Made by a program: the position numbers and the translations under genes. A stretch of DNA of 64,000 nt from Sporichthya polymorpha DSM 43042. Lineage in GTDB: Bacteria; Actinomycetota; Actinomycetes; Sporichthyales; Sporichthyaceae. Location: assembly GCF_000384115.1 (NCBI RefSeq), contig NZ_KB913029.1, forward strand, positions 2,018,907 to 2,082,906, given 5' to 3'. Of the stretch, positions 8,610-18,612 are shown one piece after another (within the stretch, counting starts at the first letter, position 1; each line of letters opens with the position of its first letter). Below the pieces are notes generated by a model. That model saw only the letters and a list, made by a program, of their open reading frames with translations, had not been told where the DNA came from and did no database searches.

Positions 8610-9077
8610 ATGACGACCCCTCAGAACGACCCAAGCTTGCAGGAACTGCTGACCCAGGTCAGGGAAGCGGTGAGCGAGGCGTCGGCCGAGATGCGGCAGT
8701 TCCAGGTGGAATTCGTCCAGGAGCAAGAGGCCGCTCGGCGCGAACGAGACGAAGCCGAGCAGGAGCGTGCCGAGAAGGCCCGGTCGGGGGAGCTGGGGCC
8801 CGAACAGCAACGGCTGCAGGAGCGGATCGACGCCGGGCAGACCAGTTGGGAGGCGGTCGTCTCGGGTGCGGACACCTCGCCGGAGGCGGCGGAGACGCGG
8901 ACCCAGATCGACCAGGGCGCCGAGGCATTCACGAACGCGCTGGCGGAGTCGTTGGACAACGACCAGCTGGCGGGCCGCCCCGACCCGCGGGCCGAGATCC
9001 TCGAGACGTTCGCGCAGTTGCGCGCGGCCGTGGCCCAGATCGCTGCCGAGGACCAGGAGATGCGCCGTGGCCAGTAA
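8610..9077 (+). CDS. Coiled-coil acidic protein between WXG-type gene and eccB
   Basis: A 155-residue soluble protein, very rich in Glu, Gln and Arg. Residues about 20-75 form a predicted coiled coil (QEQEAARRERDEAEQER), and the rest is helical. No known domain was recognised. The ATG at 8610 is preferred over TTG at 8592 because GAGGAG ends about seven bases upstream. The end overlaps the start of eccB by eleven bases, so expression is coupled to the secretion machine. A chaperone or adaptor for the neighbouring helical proteins is an inference from position only. Confidence 0.7.
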   Translation: MTTPQNDPSLQELLTQVREAVSEASAEMRQFQVEFVQEQEAARRERDEAEQERAEKARSGELGPEQQRLQERIDAGQTSWEAVVSGADTSPEAAETRTQIDQGAEAFTNALAESLDNDQLAGRPDPRAEILETFAQLRAAVAQIAAEDQEMRRGQ

Positions 9078-10500
9078 GAAGGACCTCGTCGAGGCCTACG
9101 CCTACAACCGGCGCCGACTCGTCACGGCGTTCGTCTCCGGCGCGCCGGGTGGTCGCGAGGTGGAGCCCAACCGTCCGGGTGGGCCGATTGTCGCGGGCGT
9201 CGTGGTCGGTGCGCTCGTCATCGGCGCCGGTGCCCTCACCGGCGCCGTGAAGCCGACGGTCGAGGACGGTTGGGACGACAACAAGGTCGTGGTGGCCCGT
9301 GACACCGGCGCGCGCTATCTCGCGCAGAACGGCGTCGCGTATCCCGTCCGCAACACCGCCTCGGCGCGGCTGGTCATCCCGCCGGAGGACTTCGAGGTCG
9401 TCTTCGCGCCCGAGGACAAGATCGCCGAACTCCGCGCGGGCCCGACCATTGGCATCGAGGGCGCACCGGACGCCGTCCCGCGGGCCGAGGACCTCATCCA
9501 GTCCGGGTGGACCGGGTGCGCCATCGCCCGCACCACCAAGGCGGACGGAGGCGTCACGCCGGCGGGCTGGTCGCTGCAGATCAGCGAGACCCCGGCGGCG
9601 ACCGCCGTCCCCGGCGACGCTCTCGTCGTGCGCTCGATCGCCGACGGCAAGCAGTTCCTCATCGCCGGCAGTGCGGCCGGGCACCGGCGCTTTCCGGTGT
9701 CGCAGCAGGCACGCGCCGCGCTCGGTCTGACGGCGGCGCCGCTGGACATGCCGGCGCAGTGGCTGAACCTCTTCAACGTTGGCTCGGACCTGAAGGCGCT
9801 CCCGGGGCCGGCCGGTCGTGCCGCACTGCCGGCGTCGGCGAAGCTGCCGGCGGGCACCGTGGACGGTGACCTGCTCCTGGTGAAGGACCGTCCCGAGCGG
9901 TACCTCGCGACGGCGGAGGGTGCCTTCCCGCTCACCGAGGTGCAGTACCGGCTCTACCAACTCGCGAACCCGGCGAAGCCGGTGGTGCTGCCGGTTGCGC
10001 CGGCCAAGCTCGCCGAGAACCTCCCGACCGTCCTGGCGTCGACCGCCGACTGGCCGCGTGACCTCCCGGCCCCGTACGCCCTCGACAACACCGCGGCCTG
10101 CGTGATCATGAGTGCGACCCCGCGTGGCGGTCCCGTCACGCAGCTCGCTGAGCCGATCCCGAACGTCTACCTCACGCCGCAACCCAACGGCGTCATCGAG
10201 GTCGACGCCGCCCACGGTGCGCTGGTCCGCAGCGGGACGGACAGCCCGGTCGTCCTCGTCGACTCGGTCGGCAAGGCGTACCCCCTGGGCAACCGCGGCG
10301 AGCAGACGCGGCTCGGTTACGGCGGGGTCCGTCCGACCTTCGTTCTCCCGGGCTGGATCGACGCGCTCGCCGATGGCGTCGTGCTCGACGTCGGCGTGAT
10401 CGAGAAGCAGGCGGCGGCACCGGCCGACCCCGCGAAGTCCGCCGCCACCACGCGAACGGCAACGACACCCGCGGGTCGCCGTGCCGGCCGGCGGCGCTGA
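9067..10500 (+). CDS. eccB: Type VII secretion protein EccB
   Basis: A 477-residue ESX core component. The short N-terminal cytosolic part starts ASKKDLVEAYAYNRRRL, which is close to the usual EccB start, and carries the FVSGAPGGREVEPNR stretch. A single membrane helix follows (IVAGVVVGALVIGAGALTG, residues about 38-56), and the remainder is the large periplasmic domain of repeated beta units; two cysteines (SGWTGCAIAR and NTAACVIMS) may form the family disulfide. The GTG at 9067 overlaps the preceding gene. The last about 30 residues are a low-complexity basic tail (TATTPAGRRAGRRR). It is followed three bases later by mycosin 2. Confidence 0.95.
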   Translation: MASKKDLVEAYAYNRRRLVTAFVSGAPGGREVEPNRPGGPIVAGVVVGALVIGAGALTGAVKPTVEDGWDDNKVVVARDTGARYLAQNGVAYPVRNTASARLVIPPEDFEVVFAPEDKIAELRAGPTIGIEGAPDAVPRAEDLIQSGWTGCAIARTTKADGGVTPAGWSLQISETPAATAVPGDALVVRSIADGKQFLIAGSAAGHRRFPVSQQARAALGLTAAPLDMPAQWLNLFNVGSDLKALPGPAGRAALPASAKLPAGTVDGDLLLVKDRPERYLATAEGAFPLTEVQYRLYQLANPAKPVVLPVAPAKLAENLPTVLASTADWPRDLPAPYALDNTAACVIMSATPRGGPVTQLAEPIPNVYLTPQPNGVIEVDAAHGALVRSGTDSPVVLVDSVGKAYPLGNRGEQTRLGYGGVRPTFVLPGWIDALADGVVLDVGVIEKQAAAPADPAKSAATTRTATTPAGRRAGRRR

Positions 10501-10503
10501 GGC

Positions 10504-11787
10504 GTGGTTGTGCGATCTGTGGGACAAAGGACGGCGGCGGGCCTCGCGCTCGGTCTTCTGCTCACGCCCGCCCTGCTGCTGCCCGCCGCGGCGGCGCCGT
10601 CCGCGGTCGCTGCGACCAGCGGAGGCTGCGACCCGGCGGCCCCGGTCCTGATCGACGTGCCGTCCGCCGCGTTGGCACAGGTCGACGGGGCGGCGGCGAA
10701 CACCCGCGCCACCGGCAAAGGCGTCGTCGTGGCGGTGGTCGACTCCGGGGTGGACCAGGGCAATCCGCACCTGCGCGACGCCGTGCTGCCGGGCCGCTCG
10801 TTCATCGAGGGGGACAAGGACCCGCGCGGCTGGACCGACGGCTACGGCCACGGCACGGCGATCGCGGGCGTCGTCGCCGGCCGCCAGGTTCCGAACTCAG
10901 CTCTGGTCGGACTGGCGCCGGAGGCGAAGATCCTTCCCGTCCGGGTGTTCGTCGCGACCCAACCGGGGCCACAGGTGACGGCGGAGGACCTGCCGCGCCT
11001 CGATCGCATCGCCGCCGGGATCCGGTGGGCCGCGCAGCAGGGCGCCGACGTCATCAACGTGTCGATCAGCGCTCCGAAGGCGGACGCCGGCCTCACCTCG
11101 GCCGTCGCGTACGCGCGGCAACGTGGGTCCCTCGTCGTGGCGAGCGGCGGGAACCGGGTCGACCAGGGCGCGACGACCACCACGGAGCGGCTACCGGACG
11201 GCCCGCGCTACCCGGCCGCCCTGCCCGGCGTCCTGGGCGTCACGGCCGCCGACGGCCGCGGGGAGATCGGGACGGACTCCGTGCACGGCCGCCACATCGA
11301 CGTGGTGGGTCCCGGCTCCAGCGTGCTCGCCCCTTTCTTCGGCGGTGACTGCGTGCTCGCTGCCGACGTCCCGTCGACGAGCTTCGCCACCGGCTTCGTC
11401 AGCGCCGCGGCCGCCTTGCTCAGCGAGCGTTTCCCTGACGAGTCGCCCGACGAGCTGGCCCAGCGCCTGACCGAGACGGCCACGCTGGCCGTGACCGGCG
11501 CCCGCACCGACGCGGCGGGCTGGGGTCTGATCCGGCCGACGGCGGCGCTCGCCCTGGTGCGCAGCGAGCCGCAGCCAACGGCGGCCCCGGCCGCGGAACT
11601 CGTCTCGGTCACCGAGGTGCAGGGGGTCTCGCTGGTGACCGCGGAGGTCGGTGCCGCGGACCCCCGCCAGGACGCCCGGGACGCGGCGGTCCTGTGGCTG
11701 CTCGCCGGCGCGGCCGGAGTCGGCCTGTTCCTCGTCCTCGGCCTGCTTGTCCGCGGGAGCCCGTTGAGCCGAACGGGTCGGCCCTGA
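10504..11787 (+). CDS. Mycosin-type S8 serine protease (MycP), copy 2
   Basis: A 427-residue subtilisin-like protease. Signal peptide about 1-35 (LGLLLTPALLLPAAAAPS), catalytic Asp in AVVDSGVDQG, His in GYGHGTAIAGVVAG and Ser in PSTSFATGFVSAAAAL, all in the standard subtilase contexts, unlike copy 1. A C-terminal helix (AVLWLLAGAAGVGLFLVLG) anchors it in the membrane with a short basic tail. It starts three bases after eccB. Mycosins are needed for stability and function of ESX systems and can process substrates. The coding end and stop are part of a strong hairpin that probably terminates the whole ESX transcript. Confidence 0.95.
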   Translation: MVVRSVGQRTAAGLALGLLLTPALLLPAAAAPSAVAATSGGCDPAAPVLIDVPSAALAQVDGAAANTRATGKGVVVAVVDSGVDQGNPHLRDAVLPGRSFIEGDKDPRGWTDGYGHGTAIAGVVAGRQVPNSALVGLAPEAKILPVRVFVATQPGPQVTAEDLPRLDRIAAGIRWAAQQGADVINVSISAPKADAGLTSAVAYARQRGSLVVASGGNRVDQGATTTTERLPDGPRYPAALPGVLGVTAADGRGEIGTDSVHGRHIDVVGPGSSVLAPFFGGDCVLAADVPSTSFATGFVSAAAALLSERFPDESPDELAQRLTETATLAVTGARTDAAGWGLIRPTAALALVRSEPQPTAAPAAELVSVTEVQGVSLVTAEVGAADPRQDARDAAVLWLLAGAAGVGLFLVLGLLVRGSPLSRTGRP

Positions 11788-11804
11788 CAGGGCCAACCCG
11801 TTCG
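11770..11804 (+). terminator. Hairpin terminator overlapping the mycosin 2 stop codon
   Basis: The arms CGAACGGGT (11770-11778) and ACCCGTTCG (11796-11804) pair perfectly; inside them GGCCCT and AGGGCC pair around a three-base loop. The stop codon of mycosin 2 (11785-11787) lies in the loop. No long T run follows, but a stem of this strength at the end of a long operon fits an actinobacterial terminator. Confidence 0.75.
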
Positions 11805-11812
11805 TCGTGGGG

Positions 11813-11902
11813 CGGAGGCTCCGGGATTTGAACCCGGGATGGGCTTGAGACCCAAACCGCATTAGCAGTGCGGCGCCATAGACCGGACTAGGCGAAGCCT
11901 CC
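11813..11902 (-). tRNA. tRNA-Ser (anticodon GCT)
   Basis: On the minus strand the acceptor arms GGAGGCT and AGCCTCC pair, and the anticodon stem CCGCA/TGCGG holds the loop CTGCTAA, giving anticodon GCT. The length of about 90 bases with a long variable arm is typical of serine tRNA. The T-arm CGGGTTCAAATCCCG is intact. No CCA is encoded after the discriminator G. Confidence 0.95.
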
Positions 11903-12097
11903 CGACTGTTCCCCGGCTGGAGAACGTCGCAAGGTTACCGGTCGCTGGAAGTAACCGGCAAAGGTCCGGCCTGTCCGCGCGGGCTGGCGTCATGGATCAA
12001 GGTCGGCGTGGAAGGATGAGGATCCTCCCCGAGGTCACGTCCAGGGCCCCGGTGGATGTCCCGTGGGGACACGCGCGGACGCGGAGGTGGCATTTTC

Positions 12098-14482
12098 GTG
12101 GCAGGCCGGCCGAGTCGGAACACCGCTCTGCTCGCAACGATCCTGGACCACCTTCCCGATGCCCTGCTCCTCATCGACCCGGCGGGCGCGGTGGTCAACG
12201 CCAACGCCCGGGCGCTGGAGGTCTTCAAGGCGCCGGGGGCGACGCGGCCGCTGATCGGGCGCCTCGTGGTGGACGTCCTCCCCAACTTCGGCCCCGCCGC
12301 GGAGCGAGCCGGCAAGAGCCGGCACGCCGCGCCGTCCGGGGCCCGCGACACGCAGCGGATGACCGCCCGCGCCCTCGACGGCTCCACGTTCCCGGTGGAC
12401 GTCTTCCGCGCCCTGGTCCCGTGGGCCGGGTCGCCCGATCACCTCCTTCTGGTTCTCCACGAGGCGACCAGCGCGCCGCTGGAGTCCGAGCTCGTCCGCA
12501 CCAGCCAGCAGGCCCAGGCGATCCTCCGTGCGACCGAGGAGGCGATCTGCGGCGTCGACCTCAACGGCAAGGTCGTTCTCGCCAACCCCGCCGCCGGGCG
12601 ACTGCTCGCCACCCGACTCGGGGACGTCGCCGGCAAGGAGCTCCCCGCCCTCGCCTGGCACACCAAGCTCGACGGGACGCCGTACCCGGCCGCGGAGACC
12701 CCCATCGGCCAGGTGCTCAGCACCGGCAAGCGGATCTCCCGCCAGCGCGAGGTCTTCTGGCGTTCGGACGGCGGCCCGGTTCCCGTCGAGGTCTCCGCGG
12801 TCCCGATCAAGGACGGGGAGACGACCGTCGGCGCCGTCGCGGCGATCACCGACGTCACCCGCTCCGTCGAGGAGGAGCGCCGCCGCAACCGGCTGCTCGC
12901 GATCCTCGACGACGAGATCCTCACGGCCCTGACCACCCTCGCCGAGTCCGACCTCACCGACCCCAAGACGGTCGCGGGCGAACTCGAGCGAATCCGGCAG
13001 ATCGCCGCGGATGCCGTGGACTACGAGAACCTGATGGCCAATCAGGTGACCGTGGCCACCCGGCCCGGCGACGTCGCCCCGGTGCTCGAGACCGCCGTCG
13101 AGTCGATCTCCGCCCTCGCCGCCGAGCGCCAGGTGACCGTCAACCTCGCCACCGAGCCTGCGGCCGTGGCCAGCGACCCGCACCGCCTCAGCCTCGCCGT
13201 CGGCGAGCTGCTCCGCGCCGCCGTCGAGTCCAGCGCGCCGGGTGCCTCCGTCGCGCTCACCGTGGCCGCGGTCGGGGAGAAGGTCCGCATCGGCGTCCGC
13301 GAGAGCAAGGTCGCCGACGCCACCCAGGAGAACCCGCTGCTGCGCTGGCTCCGCCCGCACCGCGGCCGGCAGACCGGGCCCGACCCGGACCTCGCGTTCG
13401 TCCAGGTCGTCGTCGAGCGCCACGGCGGTCGCTTCCTGCTCGAGCCGTCCACGACCGGTGCCCGCGGCTACGTCGTCGAGCTGCCCTCGGTCACGGTCCC
13501 CGCGGCCCCGGCTCCCCTCGAGGAGCCCCCGGTCGAGGTCTCGTCGGTCGAGGTCCCCGTCGTCGAGGCTCTCGCGCTCGAGACACCGGCCGACATCCCC
13601 GCCCCCAGCGCGGAGATTCTCCAGCTCCGGGCCCAGACCAACGGCCCCACCCGCGAGGCCGGACCGGTCGGCTCCGTCATTCCGATGCCGACGCGCTCGC
13701 TGCGATCGGTCAGCGCCTCCGCCGAAACGCCGGCCGAGCCCGAGCCCCCGGCCGCCCCGCTCGGTGCGGACCCGGCCGTGCTCGTCTGGCCGGACGCCGC
13801 CGCCGGGCTCTCCGGCGCCCTGTCCGACCGCGGCGCCCCCGCCGCCGGCGTCTCCCGCGTCGCGCAGGTGGGCGAGCTGAACAACCCGGACGCGAGCGTG
13901 CTCCTGGTCGACCCGCTCGCGGGTCCGGTCAGCCGCAAAACCCTCGGCGAGCTCCGCGCCGCCGCGAACCGCGCCTCGCTGCCGCTCGTCGTCGTCGCCG
14001 GCCTGACCGAGGCCGCGCTCGAGGACTCCGGCGTCGTGCTCGAACCGCCGTCCCTGCTCAGCGCCCTGCGAGCCCCGGGCCGCTCCGGCGCCGCGCGCGT
14101 CCTCGTCGTCGAGCAGGACCCGGCCCTCGCGACCGCCCTCGGCGCGGGTCTGCTGAAGAAGGGCATGCAGGCCGTCTACGCGAAGAACTCCGACGAGGCC
14201 GTTCTGCGCGCCGCCGTCGGCCCGCCCGAGATGGTGCTGCTCGGCCTCGACACCGAGGCCGAGGGCAACCCCGGCATCCTCGACTGGCTCGTCAGCGCGA
14301 AGCTGCTCGTCGGCACCCCGGTGCTCGTCTACACCCTCGACGGGATGCCTCCGGGTTACGTCTCCCGCCTCGAGCGCGGTGCCTCCCTCGTCGGGATCGG
14401 CGCCCGCGGCGAGACACCCCGGACCGACGACCGCCTCGCGGACCTGCTCGTCCACATCGGGAGCCTCGCGCCCCGGCGTTGA
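12098..14482 (+). CDS. PAS-domain protein resembling a histidine kinase without catalytic motifs
   Basis: A 794-residue cytosolic protein. Two PAS folds occupy residues about 5-125 and 135-255 ([20 protein letters not shown] is typical). A helical segment ([16 protein letters not shown]) sits where the dimerisation helix would be but has no phospho-accepting His. The following ATPase-like region lacks the N-box Asn ([10 protein letters not shown]) and a D-x-G-x-G box. The C-terminus holds two receiver-like units; the last has LLGLD where a phospho-Asp would be LLDL. GTG at 12098 is preferred because GGAGGTGG lies just upstream; ATG at 12056 is the alternative. Likely a signalling scaffold. 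Confidence 0.75.
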   Translation: MAGRPSRNTALLATILDHLPDALLLIDPAGAVVNANARALEVFKAPGATRPLIGRLVVDVLPNFGPAAERAGKSRHAAPSGARDTQRMTARALDGSTFPVDVFRALVPWAGSPDHLLLVLHEATSAPLESELVRTSQQAQAILRATEEAICGVDLNGKVVLANPAAGRLLATRLGDVAGKELPALAWHTKLDGTPYPAAETPIGQVLSTGKRISRQREVFWRSDGGPVPVEVSAVPIKDGETTVGAVAAITDVTRSVEEERRRNRLLAILDDEILTALTTLAESDLTDPKTVAGELERIRQIAADAVDYENLMANQVTVATRPGDVAPVLETAVESISALAAERQVTVNLATEPAAVASDPHRLSLAVGELLRAAVESSAPGASVALTVAAVGEKVRIGVRESKVADATQENPLLRWLRPHRGRQTGPDPDLAFVQVVVERHGGRFLLEPSTTGARGYVVELPSVTVPAAPAPLEEPPVEVSSVEVPVVEALALETPADIPAPSAEILQLRAQTNGPTREAGPVGSVIPMPTRSLRSVSASAETPAEPEPPAAPLGADPAVLVWPDAAAGLSGALSDRGAPAAGVSRVAQVGELNNPDASVLLVDPLAGPVSRKTLGELRAAANRASLPLVVVAGLTEAALEDSGVVLEPPSLLSALRAPGRSGAARVLVVEQDPALATALGAGLLKKGMQAVYAKNSDEAVLRAAVGPPEMVLLGLDTEAEGNPGILDWLVSAKLLVGTPVLVYTLDGMPPGYVSRLERGASLVGIGARGETPRTDDRLADLLVHIGSLAPRR

Positions 14483-14487
14483 GCACA

Positions 14488-14531
14488 ACGTCCGAAGAAG
14501 TGGCCGCAATAGCAGCCACTTCTTCGGACGT
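14488..14531. terminator. Bidirectional hairpin terminator between convergent genes
   Basis: Perfect 17-base arms (ACGTCCGAAGAAGTGGC at 14488-14504 and its complement at 14515-14531) with a ten-base loop. It begins six bases after the PAS protein stop and ends eight bases before the acyl-CoA ligase stop on the other strand, so it can serve both genes. Confidence 0.8.
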
Positions 14532-14538
14532 CAGGGCC

Positions 14539-16197
<1,659 letters not shown>

Positions 16198-16404
16198 GAG
16201 CCGGCCTTTCGGGCTGGGGGACCAGGGACCTCCTCAGGTGGCCGAATCCTTGCATTGACCTGCCACGTTGTCATCGCGAACTCCGATGACTGAATCTTGA
16301 TCACCCCGGGTATTGCGCTCCGACGCGAGTCCGTTTCAATCGACTTAGTCAAAGGTGTCGGTCGGCTCAGCGTGGAGCCTGGACTTTTCTGTGGGGCTTT
16401 CGCG

Positions 16405-18327
16405 ATGGGTGCGCACAGTGCTTCGGGTGGCGGTCGACGCCGCTCCGGTGTGCACCGGGAAGGCCCGGCACCCGAAAGTTCTCCACGGCGGGGTCGGCAC
16501 GCGGCAGCCGCCCCGGTCGACCCCGTCGCTGAGACCCCCGTTGTCGAGTCCCTCGCCGCGACCGTCGAGTCCCTGGCCGCCGAGGCCGTCGCCGAGCAGA
16601 ACTCCCTCGTCGACGCTCTGCTGAGTGAGGCACCCGACGTCGCGGCTGCGGTCCCGGCTGAGGTCCCGGCTGAGGTCCCGGCTGAGGTCCCGGCTGAGGT
16701 CCCGGCCCCCGTCCTCGACGACGTCATCGACCTGCCGCCGCGGGTCAGCCGCCGGCGGAAGCCGGTCCAGACCGTCGCCCGGGCGCTGCGCTGGACGATC
16801 GCCGGGACGCTGATCCCGGGTCTCGCGCACATCGCCGCCGGGCGCCGCCGGGTCGGCCTGGTCATGGCCGGGTCGTTCGCGACGCTGCTGGTGGCCGTCG
16901 CCTTCGTGCTCCTCGCCGTCCCGCGGACGCGGCTCGTCGAGCTCTCGGTCCAGCCGACCGAGCTCGAGCTGATGATCGCGCTGTTCTCCGCGCTCGGCCT
17001 GATCTGGGTCCTGGTCGTGCTCAGCTCCTGGTCGGTGCACCGACCTGAGCAGTTGCGCGCCGGCCAGCGCGCCTTCGCGACCGGGGTGGTGGCCGCGCTC
17101 TCCATCGGCGTCGCCGCGCCCTTCGCCATGGGCGCGCGCACGGCCTACGTCCAACTGGACCTGCTCAACACGATCTTCGACAACCCGACGACCCCGACGA
17201 TGCAGCTCGCGATGCCCGCCCTGCCGGTCAAGCAGCCGCAGACCCCGCCGGGCTTCGGCCCGGCCACCGGGTTCTTCGCGAACAAGCCGCGCGTCAACGT
17301 CCTGCTGCTCGGCGGGGACGGCGGGGACAACCGCATCGGCGTCCGCACCGACACGATGATCCTGGCGAGCATCGACACCCAGACCGGGCGCACGGTCCTG
17401 ACGTCGCTGCCGCGCAACCTGATGAAGGTTCAGTTCCCGCCCGGCACCGAGATGGCGCGCCGGTTCCCCAACGGCTTCAACGACATGATGAACGCCGTCT
17501 ACCTCTACGCGTCCAACGACAAGTCGGTCATGCCGGGGACGAAGTACCCGGGCGGCGAGCTGATCAAGCAGACCTTCTCCTGGACCGTCGGGCAGCCCGT
17601 CGACTACTTCATCCTCGTCAACCTCGACGGGTTCCGGGACATCGTCGACGCGTTCGGCGGCGTGACGATCAACGTCGAGCGGCGTCTGCCGATCGGTGGC
17701 AGCCACGACGCGAACGGGCGGGTCCTGGAGCAGCCCCACAACTACCTGGAGCCGGGCCGGCGCAAGCTCAACGGCTACGAGGCGCTCTGGTACGGCCGCT
17801 CCCGGTTCGACTCCGACGACTACTCCCGGATGAACCGCCAGCGCTGCCTGCTCGGGGCGATCGCCCGCCAGGCCAGCCCGATGAACGTGCTCACGAACTT
17901 CTCCGAGCTCGCCGGGGCCGCGAAGCGGATCATCCTCACCGACATCCCGCGCCAGGCACTGCCCGACCTGCTGGAGCTCGCCGGCAAGGCCAAGAGCGCC
18001 CGCGTCACCAGCCTGACGTTCGTCCGCTCCTCGGCCTTCGACCCGGGGAACCCGGACTTCGCCTACATCCAGGAGCAGGTCCGCCTCGCGATCGCCGAGG
18101 CGACCCGGACCCGCCACGCCCTCGGCTCGGGCCCGGCGGCGACTCCGTCGGCCCCGGGCGCCGCGACCGGGACGCCGGCGACGGGGACCAAGGCGGGCAC
18201 CAAGACCGGGACGAAGGCCGGGACCAAGACCGGGACCACGACGGCGGTGACGGGTGGCGCCACCCCGACCCCGACGCCGACCCCGACCTCGGCGGCGGCG
18301 TCGCTCGACAAGGTCTGCGGCTACTGA
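16405..18327 (+). CDS. LytR-CpsA-Psr (LCP) family protein with polytopic N-terminal domain
   Basis: A 640-residue LCP protein, of the family that transfers undecaprenyl-linked glycopolymers (teichoic acid-like, arabinogalactan) to peptidoglycan. The LCP domain covers about residues 290-560: VLLLGGDGG, RTDTMILASID, SLPRNLMKV and the Arg-rich substrate site. Before it there are at least three hydrophobic segments (residues about 135-250), more than the single anchor helix usual for the family. The N-terminus includes a four-fold AEVP repeat and the C-terminus a TKAGTKTG/TPTP low-complexity tail. ATG at 16405 is chosen; TTG at 16297 is less likely. Confidence 0.85.
   Translation: MGAHSASGGGRRRSGVHREGPAPESSPRRGRHAAAAPVDPVAETPVVESLAATVESLAAEAVAEQNSLVDALLSEAPDVAAAVPAEVPAEVPAEVPAEVPAPVLDDVIDLPPRVSRRRKPVQTVARALRWTIAGTLIPGLAHIAAGRRRVGLVMAGSFATLLVAVAFVLLAVPRTRLVELSVQPTELELMIALFSALGLIWVLVVLSSWSVHRPEQLRAGQRAFATGVVAALSIGVAAPFAMGARTAYVQLDLLNTIFDNPTTPTMQLAMPALPVKQPQTPPGFGPATGFFANKPRVNVLLLGGDGGDNRIGVRTDTMILASIDTQTGRTVLTSLPRNLMKVQFPPGTEMARRFPNGFNDMMNAVYLYASNDKSVMPGTKYPGGELIKQTFSWTVGQPVDYFILVNLDGFRDIVDAFGGVTINVERRLPIGGSHDANGRVLEQPHNYLEPGRRKLNGYEALWYGRSRFDSDDYSRMNRQRCLLGAIARQASPMNVLTNFSELAGAAKRIILTDIPRQALPDLLELAGKAKSARVTSLTFVRSSAFDPGNPDFAYIQEQVRLAIAEATRTRHALGSGPAATPSAPGAATGTPATGTKAGTKTGTKAGTKTGTTTAVTGGATPTPTPTPTSAAASLDKVCGY
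16650..16697 (+). repeat. 12-bp tandem repeat inside the LCP gene
   Basis: Four exact copies of GGTCCCGGCTGA in direct tandem, followed by a partial fifth copy. They encode the Ala-Glu-Val-Pro repeat in the disordered N-terminal part of the LCP protein. Twelve-base units keep the frame, so copy number can vary without breaking the protein. Confidence 0.9.
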
Positions 18328-18612
18328 TCTTCGACCGATCCGGTGCCTGATCGCGACCGAGTCGTTGCGGAGCGCAGCCGTGTCGGTCCGGGCATGAGAG
18401 CCCGAATCTGCTGGAAAATCAGGGCTATTCGCCCAATCCGACCCCCGAGGGTCAAGCCCTTTGAAAGCCGGGGCTGTCCGGCTTGACGGCTATGTCCCAC
18501 GGGCCGACTCTGCTTAGGACCACCCCGATCCCCACCACGACACCAGCGCTGGGGCGGACCGCTCGCTCGAGACCCGAGCCGGCACCGCTACCGGTGAGGA
18601 GGCGTACTGTCC
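18328..18612. other. Intergenic region without recognised feature
   Basis: About 285 bases between the LCP gene and the orphan protein gene. I see no open frame with a ribosome site, no tRNA and no strong inverted repeat; it presumably holds the promoter of the downstream gene, but no clear -35/-10 pair could be chosen. Confidence 0.4.

Noticed and set aside
12035-14509. Very long open frame on the minus strand opposite the PAS protein gene.
   Set aside because: High GC makes antisense frames open. The protein is a low-complexity Arg/Gly/Asp mix with no domain, while the plus frame has clear PAS folds.
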